A stretch of 64,000 nucleotides of DNA from contig NZ_CP092423.2 in NCBI RefSeq assembly GCF_022374895.2, positions 3,844,001 to 3,908,000 of the forward strand, read 5' to 3'. This document shows positions 1-8,444 of this stretch, piece after piece (the first letter of the stretch is position 1; each line of letters begins with the position of its first letter). The notes beneath the pieces are model-generated. The model was given only the letters and a program-made list of their open reading frames with translations, was not told the origin of the DNA and made no database searches. Origin of the DNA: Mycobacterium lentiflavum (GTDB taxonomy: Bacteria > Actinomycetota > Actinomycetes > Mycobacteriales > Mycobacteriaceae). A program made the position numbers and the translations under genes.

Positions 1-54
1 GCGCAGACCGTGCACAAAGACCACGGCGGTACGTACGGCGGTGTCCGTGCTCAT
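1..54 (-). CDS. Alpha/beta hydrolase, N-terminal fragment (cut by window edge)
   Basis: Only the first 18 codons are inside the window. They start at ATG 54..52 and read MSTDTAVRTAVVFVHGLR. The VFVHG segment is the oxyanion-hole strand typical of alpha/beta hydrolases near their N-terminus. A good ribosome binding site (GGAGG) lies about 7 bases upstream on the minus strand. The gene lies outside the proposed island, so it belongs to the ancestral flank. Substrate cannot be inferred from this fragment. Confidence 0.5.
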   Translation of the reverse strand, partial: MSTDTAVRTAVVFVHGLR

Positions 55-148
55 CGTCCTCCCGGGACCGTGCATCGAGCAGGTTAACAGTTTGCCCACC
101 ACTTAGTCGTGGGAGCACATCGGTGAGAACGAGCCGGACAGATATCGG

Positions 149-186
149 GTGGGGCGGGCGGGGCTCGAACCCGCGACAACGGATTA
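149..186. repeat. Partial tRNA 3' end, left attachment-site-like repeat
   Basis: This 38-base segment matches the 3' part (acceptor 3' strand, T-arm, part of the anticodon stem) of the tRNA at 27654-27727. The first 29 bases are identical, then one C is missing, then 9 more bases match. Beyond that the two sequences diverge, so no full tRNA exists here. A lone tRNA 3' end facing an intact copy 27.5 kb away is the classic footprint of integration at a tRNA gene. No integrase gene is visible between the two copies. Confidence 0.75.
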
Positions 187-554
187 GCGCGCCGCCGTCC
201 GCGTTGCATGCCAACAAATCCTGTATTCTCCTGTCTACCAAGCGATTACGTTGACCATTAGATACTCATCGTTGCGGTTGATTCCCATACCTTTTCGGCC
301 ATAAACGACGAATAGAGGACGAGCTGAGGCGGGGCAAGAGTTTCGCAGGCATCAGCAGCCATGGGATCGCCTGCACTCGACGTGCTGTGATGGGCACGCA
401 GTTGTCCGCTCTAAAGAACTCGCGTCCGAGCCGCGAGTCCGAGCTGAACGGAGCAACCCGCTGCCAGGACTTTGCACACGTCGGGAACTCCTTGCTGAGG
501 CTCAACGACTATATGTCGATGCCACGGGGGGCTTACAGGAGGTAAAGCGCCACA
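187..554. other. Non-coding stretch upstream of ctpA
   Basis: No convincing gene is seen. Open frames here are short and look like antisense noise. The only clear signal is the AGGAGG ribosome binding site at 537-542 belonging to ctpA. I saw no CsoR/RicR-like C-run/G-run palindrome. Confidence 0.5.
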
Positions 555-2843
555 ATGTCGGCGACGATCGAGGCAACTGACGAGCACTCGGCTCCCATCC
601 AGCGGATGGAACTCGAGATCACCGGAATGTCCTGCGGGGCTTGCGCCCGGCGAATCGAATCGGTGCTCAACAAGCTGGAGGGCGTGCGGGCGTCGGTAAA
701 TTTCGCCACCCGCGTAGCCACCATCGATGCCGGTGCGGATGCCACGGCCGATGGGCTGTGCGAGGCGATCGAGCGCGCCGGGTTTCAAGCCGAGCCGCTT
801 CAAAAGCGAGGCCTCACCGATGCTGATCCCGACGCCGATCACGCGCGCTACCTGTTGGTCCGCTTGGCGGTCGCCGCGGTGCTCTTCGTGCCGTTGGCCG
901 ATCTATCGGTGATGTTCGCGGTCGTGCCCAGCACCCGCTTCGCTGCCTGGGCGTGGGTGCTTACCGCATTGGCGATCCCGGTGGTGACGTGGGCGGCGTG
1001 GCCGTTCCACCGAGTCGCGATCCGCAATGCGATGCACCACGGAGCGTCCATGGAAACGCTAATCTCGGTCGGGATCACCGCCGCCACCACCTGGTCGCTG
1101 TTCACCGTGTTCGGTCAGCACCATTCGTCCGACCGAAAGGGCATATGGCAAGCCCTGCTGGGAAGCGACGCCATCTACTTCGAGGTCGCCGCGGGTGTCA
1201 CGGTGTTCGTGCTCGCTGGACGGTATTTCGAAGCCCGTGCCAAGTCGAAGGCGGGCAGCGCGCTGCGGGCTCTGGCGGCACTGAGCGCTAAGGATGTCGC
1301 AGTCCTGCAGCCCGACGGGTCCGAGATGGTCATTCCCGCCGAAGAACTCAAGGAGCAGCACCGGTTCGTAGTCCGTCCGGGACAGACGATCGCCGCAGAC
1401 GGACTTGTCATCGAGGGCTCGGCAGCTGTCGACATGAGCGCAATGACCGGCGAGGCCAAACCCCTCCGGGCTACTCCAGGCGCGAGCGTCATCGGAGGCA
1501 CGGTGGTGCTAGACGGCAGGCTGATCGTGGAGGCCGCGGCCGTCGGTGAGGACACCCAGTTCGCGGGCATGGTTCGCCTTGTCGAACAGGCACAGTCGCA
1601 GAAGGCTAGGGCACAGCGACTGGCTGACCGCATCGCCTCGGTGTTCGTTCCGTGTGTGTTCGCGATCGCGGCGCTGACCGCCGTCGGATGGCTGGTGGCG
1701 GGCGAGGGACAGGTTCGCGCCTTCTCCTCCGCTCTTGCTGTGCTGGTGATCGCCTGCCCCTGCGCGCTTGGATTGGCGACCCCAACGGCCATGATGGTGG
1801 CGTCCGGCCGCGGCGCTCAGCTCGGAATATTCCTCAAAGGCCACAGCTCGCTGGAGGCCACCCGCGCCGTGGACACCATCGTGTTCGACAAGACCGGCAC
1901 CCTGACGACTGGACGGTTGACCATTAGCGTGGTCGTGGCGGCTCCGGGCTGGGAAACCGACGAGGTACTAAGGCTTGCGGCGTCGGTCGAGGCAGCCTCG
2001 GAGCACGCAGTCGCGATCGCGATCACAGCGGCAACCTCCCAAACGGAACCCGTAGCCGACTTTCACGCAAAGCCCGGCCTCGGAGTCAGCGGCACTGTGG
2101 CCGGTCGCGCGGTACGGGTTGGTAAGCCGTCGTGGCTTGCGTCGGCGAACAGCCCGACGACGTTGGTCGCAGCTCGTCGTGATGCCGAATCACGCGGTGA
2201 GACAGCAGTATTCGTAGAAGCCGATGGTCAACTATGCGGGCTGATCGCAGTCGCTGACGCCGTGAAGGACTCGGCGGAGAGCGCCGTGGCAGCCCTGCAC
2301 CACGCCGGCTTTCGCACCGTGTTGCTGACCGGAGACAACTCAGCGTCCGCCGCGGCGGTGGGCGCCCGCGTCGGTATCGACGAGGTGATCGCCGACGTCC
2401 TGCCGGAAGGCAAGGTCGACATCATCGAGCAGCTGCGAGACCGCGGCCACGTGGTGGCCATGGTCGGTGACGGCATCAACGACGGGCCCGCACTCGTTTG
2501 CGCCGATCTGGGTATGGCCATTGGACGTGGCACCGACGTGGCAATCGGTGCCGCCGACATCATTTTGGTCCGAGACAACCTCAATGTCGTACCCCTGGCG
2601 CTTGGTCTGGCCAGTGCCACCATGCGCACGATCAGGCTCAACATGGTGTGGGCATTCGGTTACAACATTGCGGCAATCCCGATTGCGGCAGCCGGTTTGC
2701 TCAATCCTCTCGTGGCGGGTGCGGCGATGGCGTTCTCGTCGTTTTTCGTCGTATCAAACAGCTTGCGGTTGAGGAACTTTGGTGCGGCACCGGACGGTTC
2801 CAGTCGCCGCTCCCCCGTTCCGGATCACGCCGAAGCCGTTTGA
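555..2843 (+). CDS. ctpA: Copper-translocating P1B-type ATPase CtpA
   Basis: This 762-residue membrane pump is predicted to export Cu(I) at the cost of ATP. In order it shows an N-terminal heavy-metal-associated domain with GMSCGAC (metal Cys 27 and 30), the actuator motif TGEA near residue 297, the transmembrane CPC near 400, the phosphorylation motif DKTGT near 445 and GDGIND near 637. The C-terminal helices carry YN and MAFSS, the pattern of Cu(I) pumps. Length and sequence closely resemble M. tuberculosis CtpA (Rv0092), which also sits just before the isonitrile locus. The actuator has TGEA where many pumps have TGES. AGGAGG lies 12 bases before the ATG. No csoR-type repressor is adjacent. 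Confidence 0.93.
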   Translation: MSATIEATDEHSAPIQRMELEITGMSCGACARRIESVLNKLEGVRASVNFATRVATIDAGADATADGLCEAIERAGFQAEPLQKRGLTDADPDADHARYLLVRLAVAAVLFVPLADLSVMFAVVPSTRFAAWAWVLTALAIPVVTWAAWPFHRVAIRNAMHHGASMETLISVGITAATTWSLFTVFGQHHSSDRKGIWQALLGSDAIYFEVAAGVTVFVLAGRYFEARAKSKAGSALRALAALSAKDVAVLQPDGSEMVIPAEELKEQHRFVVRPGQTIAADGLVIEGSAAVDMSAMTGEAKPLRATPGASVIGGTVVLDGRLIVEAAAVGEDTQFAGMVRLVEQAQSQKARAQRLADRIASVFVPCVFAIAALTAVGWLVAGEGQVRAFSSALAVLVIACPCALGLATPTAMMVASGRGAQLGIFLKGHSSLEATRAVDTIVFDKTGTLTTGRLTISVVVAAPGWETDEVLRLAASVEAASEHAVAIAITAATSQTEPVADFHAKPGLGVSGTVAGRAVRVGKPSWLASANSPTTLVAARRDAESRGETAVFVEADGQLCGLIAVADAVKDSAESAVAALHHAGFRTVLLTGDNSASAAAVGARVGIDEVIADVLPEGKVDIIEQLRDRGHVVAMVGDGINDGPALVCADLGMAIGRGTDVAIGAADIILVRDNLNVVPLALGLASATMRTIRLNMVWAFGYNIAAIPIAAAGLLNPLVAGAAMAFSSFFVVSNSLRLRNFGAAPDGSSRRSPVPDHAEAV

Positions 2844-2962
2844 CCGCAGACAGCCTTGGTCGGACGGCCCACAGAACCCGTCGGGGTGCAAAATCGAGTC
2901 CAACCGCCAAAAGGGCGACATCGCTCGCGCGGGCACAGGCGAGCCGCGACGAGGATACGACC

Positions 2963-3103
2963 ATGGGACGCGAGGCCGGAGATCGCTACGCATGCAGCGA
3001 GTGTGGGTCCACAATCGTCTACGAGAAGAGCTGTCCCTGCTGCGACGAACGCAACCACACTGAAGTGTGCTGCGACAAGCCGATGGAAAAAGTACCCGCC
3101 TGA
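2963..3103 (+). CDS. Small Cys-rich protein, desulforedoxin/metallothionein-like
   Basis: A 46-residue product with seven cysteines in the pattern YACSECG, then SCPCC, then VCCDKPM. The opening CxxC and closing CC with a following proline-methionine resemble desulforedoxin-type iron sites, whereas the extra CPCC is more like a metallothionein. It lies 119 bases after ctpA on the same strand, so a role in binding copper or another soft metal is plausible but inferred. Frame choice is supported by the dense, regularly spaced cysteines. The ATG is preceded by a weak GAGGA. Longer frames reading into ctpA are not needed. Confidence 0.7.
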   Translation: MGREAGDRYACSECGSTIVYEKSCPCCDERNHTEVCCDKPMEKVPA

Positions 3104-3153
3104 GTCGTCCGAGAGCGGAAGCGGACGCTCAATCAGGTTGGCACACGGATCTT

Positions 3154-3642
3154 TTAATTGCGCCGGCGAGCAAAATGCCGGCGCATGTCCGGCTGGGAAC
3201 GCTCGAGCGGGGTGACGATCACCGCCAGCCATCCCACCGTCAGCGTCACGACGGCTAGATCGGCGAGCACCAACCAGGAGATCCCGATTCGCGTGGGGCC
3301 GGTCCGCACCCACCAAAATGCGCCGATTCCGGTCACGGCACCCAGGCCGCAGCAGTAAGCCGCGGCGCAACACCAGCGGTAGCGTCGCAGCCAGAGCGCG
3401 AGCGCCGACAAGACGGAAGCGGCTACGAGTAGCGCCACAGGGACCGTAGCCACACCGTCCGCGGCGCCCGACGACTTCACATGCGCGCCATGCCACCAAA
3501 CCAGCGCCGCAATCGTGGACACAGCGGTCACCGAGACGCCGGCGGCCCGCCAGACCCGGCTAACCCAAACCTGATCGAGCACCCGACTTTCGATCGACCG
3601 GAACGTGTGTTCATGGCTGATGAAATACCGCTGGTCGGTCAC
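3154..3642 (-). CDS. Four-helix membrane protein of unknown function
   Basis: A 162-residue protein with four hydrophobic segments of helix length (about residues 31-51, 64-86, 90-112 and 118-143) and a basic tail ending MRRHFARRRN. I do not recognise the family. The GTG start at 3642 is supported by a GAGGAG site 6-7 bases upstream. It sits between copper-related genes and is convergent with the Cys-rich gene. Its last codons contain a perfect 9-bp inverted repeat (arms 3159-3167 and 3177-3185), which could help end transcription between the convergent genes, though no T-run follows it. Confidence 0.7.
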   Translation of the reverse strand: MTDQRYFISHEHTFRSIESRVLDQVWVSRVWRAAGVSVTAVSTIAALVWWHGAHVKSSGAADGVATVPVALLVAASVLSALALWLRRYRWCCAAAYCCGLGAVTGIGAFWWVRTGPTRIGISWLVLADLAVVTLTVGWLAVIVTPLERSQPDMRRHFARRRN

Positions 3643-3723
3643 CCAGCTCCTCTCGCCGCGGCCGTGCGGGGTCGACGCCCTTGTACGTTGGTCGGGTCAA
3701 CCCCCACCTCAGTTCCATTGGCG

Positions 3724-5706
3724 CTAGGTCCGCCGATTGCGCGACAGCTCACGCAACATGGCGTTGTAGGCGTCGAGATCGTCGTCGGCATAGCCGGAAT
3801 CGGCATGCCGATCCGAACGGGACGCGACCCGGCGATCTTCACGCGCCCACTGTGCGACCAGCGCAACAACCACCAACACCACCGGCAATTCACTGGTTCC
3901 CCAGGCGATCGCCCCACCGAGATGCTGGTCGCCCTGAAGGCTGGGCAGCCAGGGCAGGCCGACGTAGCGATAGAACTGTCCGCCGATGACCGACGTCATC
4001 GTCATGGTCGCGATACCGAAGAACGCGTGGAAAGGCATGACCGCGAACAGCAGCCCAAGCCGGCCCAGGAAGGGCAGTTTTCGCGGGCCCGGGTCGATGC
4101 CGATGATGCCCCAGAAGAACAGGTAGCCGACCAGCAGGAAGTGCATGCTCATCAGCTCGTGGCCCCAGTGGTAACGCACCAGCGTGTTGAACAGTGGAGT
4201 GAAGTAGACGACGTACACCGAGCCCACGAAGAGGACGAAGGCCGTGACCGGGTGTGCGAGAAAAGCAGTTGCTTTTGAGTGAACAAGCCACAACAGCCAC
4301 TCCCTTGGGCCCGGTGGCTGATCGTGCCCGGCCGGTATCAACGCACGCAGCGCCAAGGTCACCGGTCCACCCAACACCAGTAACACCGGGATGAACATGT
4401 TCATCGTCATGTGATCGGCCATGTGAACGCTGAACATGGCCGACCCATAGGCTTTGACGCCGGAACTGCTGACAAACAACAGCGTCAGGCACCCCGCCAC
4501 CCACGCCACCAGGCGACCGACGGGCCAACCGTCGCCACGCCGGCGCAAGCGCAGATAGCCGAGTACGTAACCCAGCGCCAACACCAGGGCGCCGACGGCG
4601 ATGAACCCGTCGAACCTCCATACGGTCAGCATCGTCAGCACGCTCGGTGGATTCGGTAACGCGTAGCCCAGGAAGACGTCCCAGGTGGTGAACCGATGAC
4701 TCAGTAGCCGCGGCGCAGTCTGCGTTGCCATCGACGCGATCAACGCAACGACCGCGATCATCGCCAACGCAGCCAACACATCGCGGGTCCCAGACTCCGG
4801 CATCGCGCGCCGCCGTGCCGACGCCAGCGAAGCGACGTCGACGAGCCACACAACACCGAGCATCAGCGCAGCGGCCGCGCCCGCACGGCCGAATCCGGTA
4901 CCAGTCAGATCCCCCGGCCCGGTCAATATCCAGAGCAATGAGGCGCCGTAGCCGAGAGCGACTGCTCCACAGACGATTTCAAACGCGAGTACTCGGCGCG
5001 CCAGACTAGCGGCTGGTGGGGCTATCACCGCGGCCGCCTTGGCGCCCGTCAGCGCTGCGACCGCCACCGCGACCACGATCGCGGCACTTGTCGCGTAGTC
5101 ATGATCGGGCCCCTGCCCGGCATTGCCGCTGACCGGCAAGGCAACTACCCCGATCAGCGCGGGCGGCAGCAGTACGACGTGGTTCACCCACCGCACGGAC
5201 AGACGCACGCAGACTGCCACGACAACAGCACCCAGAGCGACGGCAACCCAGGCGCGCGAGGTCTCGGAAACCTCGATGGCATCGACCATGGCCCCGCTGC
5301 CGACTAGTTCGGTTACCGACACACCCGCGGAACTGGCAGCCTGAATCGCCACCATCACAATCGCGGAGGCCGCCCACACCACCGACAAGTACTCGGTCAC
5401 CAGATGTACGCGGAATGCGCCCTCGTCGATCACGCCGTCAGCGTCGGGACATGCAACGACGATGACGTACAGCAGACCTCCGAAGCAGATGCAACCGGCC
5501 AACGTCGCGATGAAGTAGCCGACCGGCTCGGCCACCGCGGTCACGGCGCCCGGATACTGCTCGCCACTGGCGCTGTACACGCGCGTGGCTGAAACAAGCG
5601 CATAGCCGACCAGGCCGAGCAATGCCGCTACAGATCCGGCGAGCAACGCCAGAAGCGGCACATTTCGGTCTGCCGGCAGCGACAGACGCATCCGATCCGA
5701 CTGCAC
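3724..5706 (-). CDS. CopD-CtaG fusion membrane protein (Rv0102-like)
   Basis: A 660-residue polytopic membrane protein. The first ~300 residues form a CopD-like helix bundle. The second half is a CtaG (caa3 assembly factor) domain with MFSVHMADHMTMN near 440, a YFTPLF segment, and MSMHFLLVGYLFFWGIIGIDP near 545. The conserved His and Met residues in these helices are likely copper ligands. It resembles M. tuberculosis Rv0102, which also neighbours the isonitrile locus. Expected role: copper import or delivery at the membrane. The GTG at 5706 gives full length; ATG 5691 is an alternative. Confidence 0.88.
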   Translation of the reverse strand: MQSDRMRLSLPADRNVPLLALLAGSVAALLGLVGYALVSATRVYSASGEQYPGAVTAVAEPVGYFIATLAGCICFGGLLYVIVVACPDADGVIDEGAFRVHLVTEYLSVVWAASAIVMVAIQAASSAGVSVTELVGSGAMVDAIEVSETSRAWVAVALGAVVVAVCVRLSVRWVNHVVLLPPALIGVVALPVSGNAGQGPDHDYATSAAIVVAVAVAALTGAKAAAVIAPPAASLARRVLAFEIVCGAVALGYGASLLWILTGPGDLTGTGFGRAGAAAALMLGVVWLVDVASLASARRRAMPESGTRDVLAALAMIAVVALIASMATQTAPRLLSHRFTTWDVFLGYALPNPPSVLTMLTVWRFDGFIAVGALVLALGYVLGYLRLRRRGDGWPVGRLVAWVAGCLTLLFVSSSGVKAYGSAMFSVHMADHMTMNMFIPVLLVLGGPVTLALRALIPAGHDQPPGPREWLLWLVHSKATAFLAHPVTAFVLFVGSVYVVYFTPLFNTLVRYHWGHELMSMHFLLVGYLFFWGIIGIDPGPRKLPFLGRLGLLFAVMPFHAFFGIATMTMTSVIGGQFYRYVGLPWLPSLQGDQHLGGAIAWGTSELPVVLVVVALVAQWAREDRRVASRSDRHADSGYADDDLDAYNAMLRELSRNRRT

Positions 5707-5748
5707 CGTCGCCGCGACCTTTCCAAAGACTATGCACTGTCTACCACT

Positions 5749-5767
5749 CTACGACCCGACGTCGTAG
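5749..5767. promoter_or_regulatory. Perfect 7-bp inverted repeat, candidate operator
   Basis: CTACGAC-ccgac-GTCGTAG lies in the 221-bp divergent region between the CopD-CtaG gene and the DUF5134 gene. Its size and 5-base spacer resemble sites for dimeric winged-helix repressors such as the BlaI/CopY family. No such repressor is encoded nearby, so the link is a guess. Confidence 0.4.
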
Positions 5768-5927
5768 GTGACCGACAACTGGAACTTTTTGCCAATCAGT
5801 GCCGACCATTGCACACAAACCCCTGTCCCGGCCGAAAGCAGCCCAATTTCGTGAGAAGCTGATTCGCGGAGCCCTTCGATCCCGAAGGCGCCGACCGGGA
5901 CGACGACGTCATCGAGCAGGTGTCGCA

Positions 5928-6593
5928 ATGATCCAGGACATCTTCCTGCGCTGGATCGCCACCGTGCTGTTCGTTCTGAGCGCCGTCGTGTGCGTCCATG
6001 CGATCGCGACCGGCCGCCGCTCCTGGACCCAGGTTGCCGGCGTCGCGCTGCAGCTGATCATGTCGATCGCAATGCTAGTTATGGTTTGGCCTTGGGGCGC
6101 AACACTTCCCACCGCTGGTCCCCTGGTGTTCTTTCTTCTTGCCGGCTTCTGGTTCCTGGCCGTTGGGTTTTCCGACGCCGACCACCGCGTTATCAACGGC
6201 TACCACGCATTGAAGATGTTTGCGATGTCATGGATGTACGCCGTGATGAATGGCGGTTGGCTGGCCGGTCAGGCCGGCACTGCCCAAGGCGCACACCACA
6301 TGACGTCGCCGCACACGAACATGCCCGACATGGACATGCCGGGCATGGACATGTCGGGCATGGATATGTCATCGCCGAGCAATGGTTACCCCGGGTGGAT
6401 CGAGGCGGTCAACTGGTTCTGGACAATAGTTTTCGCGATCGCCACCGTGTGGTGGCTATATCGATCCCGCGGCCCCCACAAACATGAGTTGCCCAAACAT
6501 GAGTTGTCCCAGCCACGGAATGACATCCTCGATGCGTTCCGCCAGGCGATGATGGCCGTGGGTATGGCGATCACATACGGAACAATGTTGTAG
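5928..6593 (+). CDS. DUF5134 membrane protein with His/Met-rich loop
   Basis: A 221-residue protein with about six hydrophobic segments. Between helices 4 and 5 (about residues 115-150) is a loop beginning HHMTSPHTNM and continuing MPDMDMPGMDMSGMDMSS. Repeated MDM units and clustered histidines are typical of periplasmic copper-binding stretches. The family is DUF5134, function unknown. ATG 5928 is chosen because the first helix follows directly; the frame is open back to 5799, but that extension is Arg-rich and unlike the family. It is divergent from the CopD-CtaG gene and convergent with the next gene. Confidence 0.75.
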   Translation: MIQDIFLRWIATVLFVLSAVVCVHAIATGRRSWTQVAGVALQLIMSIAMLVMVWPWGATLPTAGPLVFFLLAGFWFLAVGFSDADHRVINGYHALKMFAMSWMYAVMNGGWLAGQAGTAQGAHHMTSPHTNMPDMDMPGMDMSGMDMSSPSNGYPGWIEAVNWFWTIVFAIATVWWLYRSRGPHKHELPKHELSQPRNDILDAFRQAMMAVGMAITYGTML

Positions 6594-6600
6594 CGGCCGA

Positions 6601-7272
6601 CTACGCCGCCGAGTCATCAGTGGGCCACAAATGGCCCCGCCGTCGGCCACGAGATGCATTCTGGGGCAGCACAATATCGGGTTCGGGCGCGATCGCATCC
6701 ATCTTCGATTGGGCTGCTGAGGTGCTGCGCCACACCAAGATAGCGAGGGCTGCACCGATCACCGCCGCCAATTGAGTCACCATCCGCACCGCCGCAGCCG
6801 ACACCTCATCGACAGCGACCAATACCGCTGAGACGGCCACGAACACCGTCAGCGCACCCGCGACGCCGACAGCTCCACGCGGCCACACGGCCGCCCCCAC
6901 CATGGCCACACCGAGCGCGCCCGACCACACCATCGATTCGTTCAGTCCCGCTGCGTGAGCCTGGGTCAGGCCGACCCTTATCGCCAACACGAGCTGCACC
7001 ACGCCGACACCGAGAAGGGCCCACTGTTGCCAGCCCATGCGCGGACGCCACCGTAGCAGCGCATGTTCGAGCTCGATGGGAATTGCGGGAGTGACAACCG
7101 GTCGAGTCTCGACCAGACGACGCAACCCGTCCGCTTGAGTCTTCGTCTGATCAAGCCAAGCGCGGCACGCGACGCACACCTCGAGGTGCTCATCGACACG
7201 CGCCGACGGCACGGGCTCCCGCTCGCCGTCGAGGCGGGCCGACAGCGCTTCGCGGGCCACATCGCAATTCAC
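6601..7272 (-). CDS. zf-HC2 anti-sigma-factor-like membrane protein (Rv0093c-like)
   Basis: A 223-residue protein. Residues 1-45 form a zinc-binding anti-sigma (zf-HC2) domain: MNCDVAREALSARLDGE followed by DEHLEVCVACRAW, giving the His-x3-Cys-x2-Cys ligand set. Four hydrophobic helices follow from about residue 80 to 185. The family usually holds an ECF sigma factor at the membrane. No sigma factor gene is present nearby, so either a distant sigma is the partner or the protein has another role. It resembles Rv0093c, found beside ctpA in M. tuberculosis. Start is GTG 7272. Confidence 0.8.
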   Translation of the reverse strand: MNCDVAREALSARLDGEREPVPSARVDEHLEVCVACRAWLDQTKTQADGLRRLVETRPVVTPAIPIELEHALLRWRPRMGWQQWALLGVGVVQLVLAIRVGLTQAHAAGLNESMVWSGALGVAMVGAAVWPRGAVGVAGALTVFVAVSAVLVAVDEVSAAAVRMVTQLAAVIGAALAILVWRSTSAAQSKMDAIAPEPDIVLPQNASRGRRRGHLWPTDDSAA

Positions 7273-7399
7273 TTCTCTATAGTCCTACAACCGTGAGCAA
7301 AAAGAGCGCCCGCACACCGAGTAACTGGATCGACTTCCGCCCGCATCGAGCCCTCGTCGGAAGGCGCGAACCTGCTCGGCGACGCTGAACGCTTGTGAA

Positions 7400-8209
7400 T
7401 CAACCGAATTCGACGATCGTGACAGTCGGCCTGAGACGGACGAACCAGGACGAGCCGTACACAAGCGGAACGGCCCAACTCAGCAACCTGCCGCGCCCCG
7501 GTGGATACCGCAACTCGCGCACCGCACGGATCCCGGGGACCGCGCGCAGCCCGTTGTACTCGTTGGCAGTGAACCAGAAGGGCATCGGGGGCGCGGTGTA
7601 TTCCTTACTGAGCTTGAAACCGACCCGCCTCGAATACACGCTCAAGAACCACGGGACGCTGTCGAATACCAGCCGCCCGTTCGGAAACCGCTTGGCGCAA
7701 GCCACGATCAAGTCGAACACCACATCGCGCTCGAGGTACTGGAGCAGCCCTTCTGCGGTTATCAGCACTCCTTGCGAGTCGTCGACTCGCTCCATCCAGG
7801 AGTAGTTGAGCGCAGACTGCGCGCAATAGTGCAGCCGATTCGATGTCGGCAGCAGCTGCTCGCGCAGGTGCACGATTGGCTCGAGGTCGACTGAAAGCCA
7901 GGTCAACTCGCCATTGTCGAGGCGCCAGAAGCTGGTCTGCAAACCCTCTGCGAGGGAGACGACGGTCGCACGTGGTTGCGTCTTTAAATAATCGCGAGAA
8001 GCGTTGTCGAACAACAAGGCTCGCAGTGCGGTTAGCTGGTGCGTACGGCCGAAGTGATCGTAGTCATAGTCGATGCTGTCACGCAGTGTGATGGCCATGG
8101 GGTCTTTGAGAAGGCCACCGGCCCGCGCCGCCTCGGTCGCCCGGTGATGCAGGGTGAGAAGGGCCGTTTCGGAGATCCCGCTGAGATGGCGGGCATCGAC
8201 AACTGGCAT
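7400..8209 (-). CDS. SAM-dependent methyltransferase, LCM/TcmP-like
   Basis: A product of 269 residues related to the leucine carboxyl methyltransferase/TcmP O-methyltransferase group. Visible features are the opening VDARHLSGISETALLTLHHRA, LKDPMAITLRDSI, the glycine-loop strand ATVVSLAEGLQTSFWRLD, the acidic SVDLEP and ITAEGLLQYLE. This family methylates carboxyl or hydroxyl groups of small molecules. Its place just upstream of, and divergent from, the isonitrile operon allows a tailoring role, but this is inference. The frame is open upstream to TTG 8269 with another ATG at 8254; ATG 8209 is chosen because the family pattern begins there. Confidence 0.78.
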   Translation of the reverse strand: MPVVDARHLSGISETALLTLHHRATEAARAGGLLKDPMAITLRDSIDYDYDHFGRTHQLTALRALLFDNASRDYLKTQPRATVVSLAEGLQTSFWRLDNGELTWLSVDLEPIVHLREQLLPTSNRLHYCAQSALNYSWMERVDDSQGVLITAEGLLQYLERDVVFDLIVACAKRFPNGRLVFDSVPWFLSVYSRRVGFKLSKEYTAPPMPFWFTANEYNGLRAVPGIRAVRELRYPPGRGRLLSWAVPLVYGSSWFVRLRPTVTIVEFG

Positions 8210-8444
8210 GGACCCGACTGTACTGCGACCGGCCGTCCCGGGCACGACTTCCATCGTTTGCCACAGCAATCAGCTCTGTTTGCTAGCGCGACATAAAGAT
8301 TCTTTTGGCGGTGGGGGAACTTTTCGCTTGCGGCAGCCGACTATATCGCAACCCAAGCAGACTCACCTTTGGCTTGCATCGCCAGGAGCGAAGCGGTTGG
8401 GCCTGTGAACAACGCGCTCGATGCTCGCACTTAGGAGGTGGCAC

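Noticed and set aside
187..554. CsoR/RicR copper operator upstream of ctpA
   Set aside because: No palindrome with C-run and G-run arms could be found.
266..842. Minus-strand open frames upstream of and inside the start of ctpA
   Set aside because: They lie antisense to ctpA or in low-information sequence, lack ribosome sites and show no motif.
3159..3185. Intrinsic terminator (9-bp stem, 9-base loop)
   Set aside because: The stem is perfect but no T-run follows on either strand, and it lies inside the coding end of the membrane protein gene. Kept only as a remark.
3481..4278. Long plus-strand frame opposite the CopD-CtaG gene
   Set aside because: Antisense to a well-supported membrane protein; its composition is the usual GC-rich shadow pattern.
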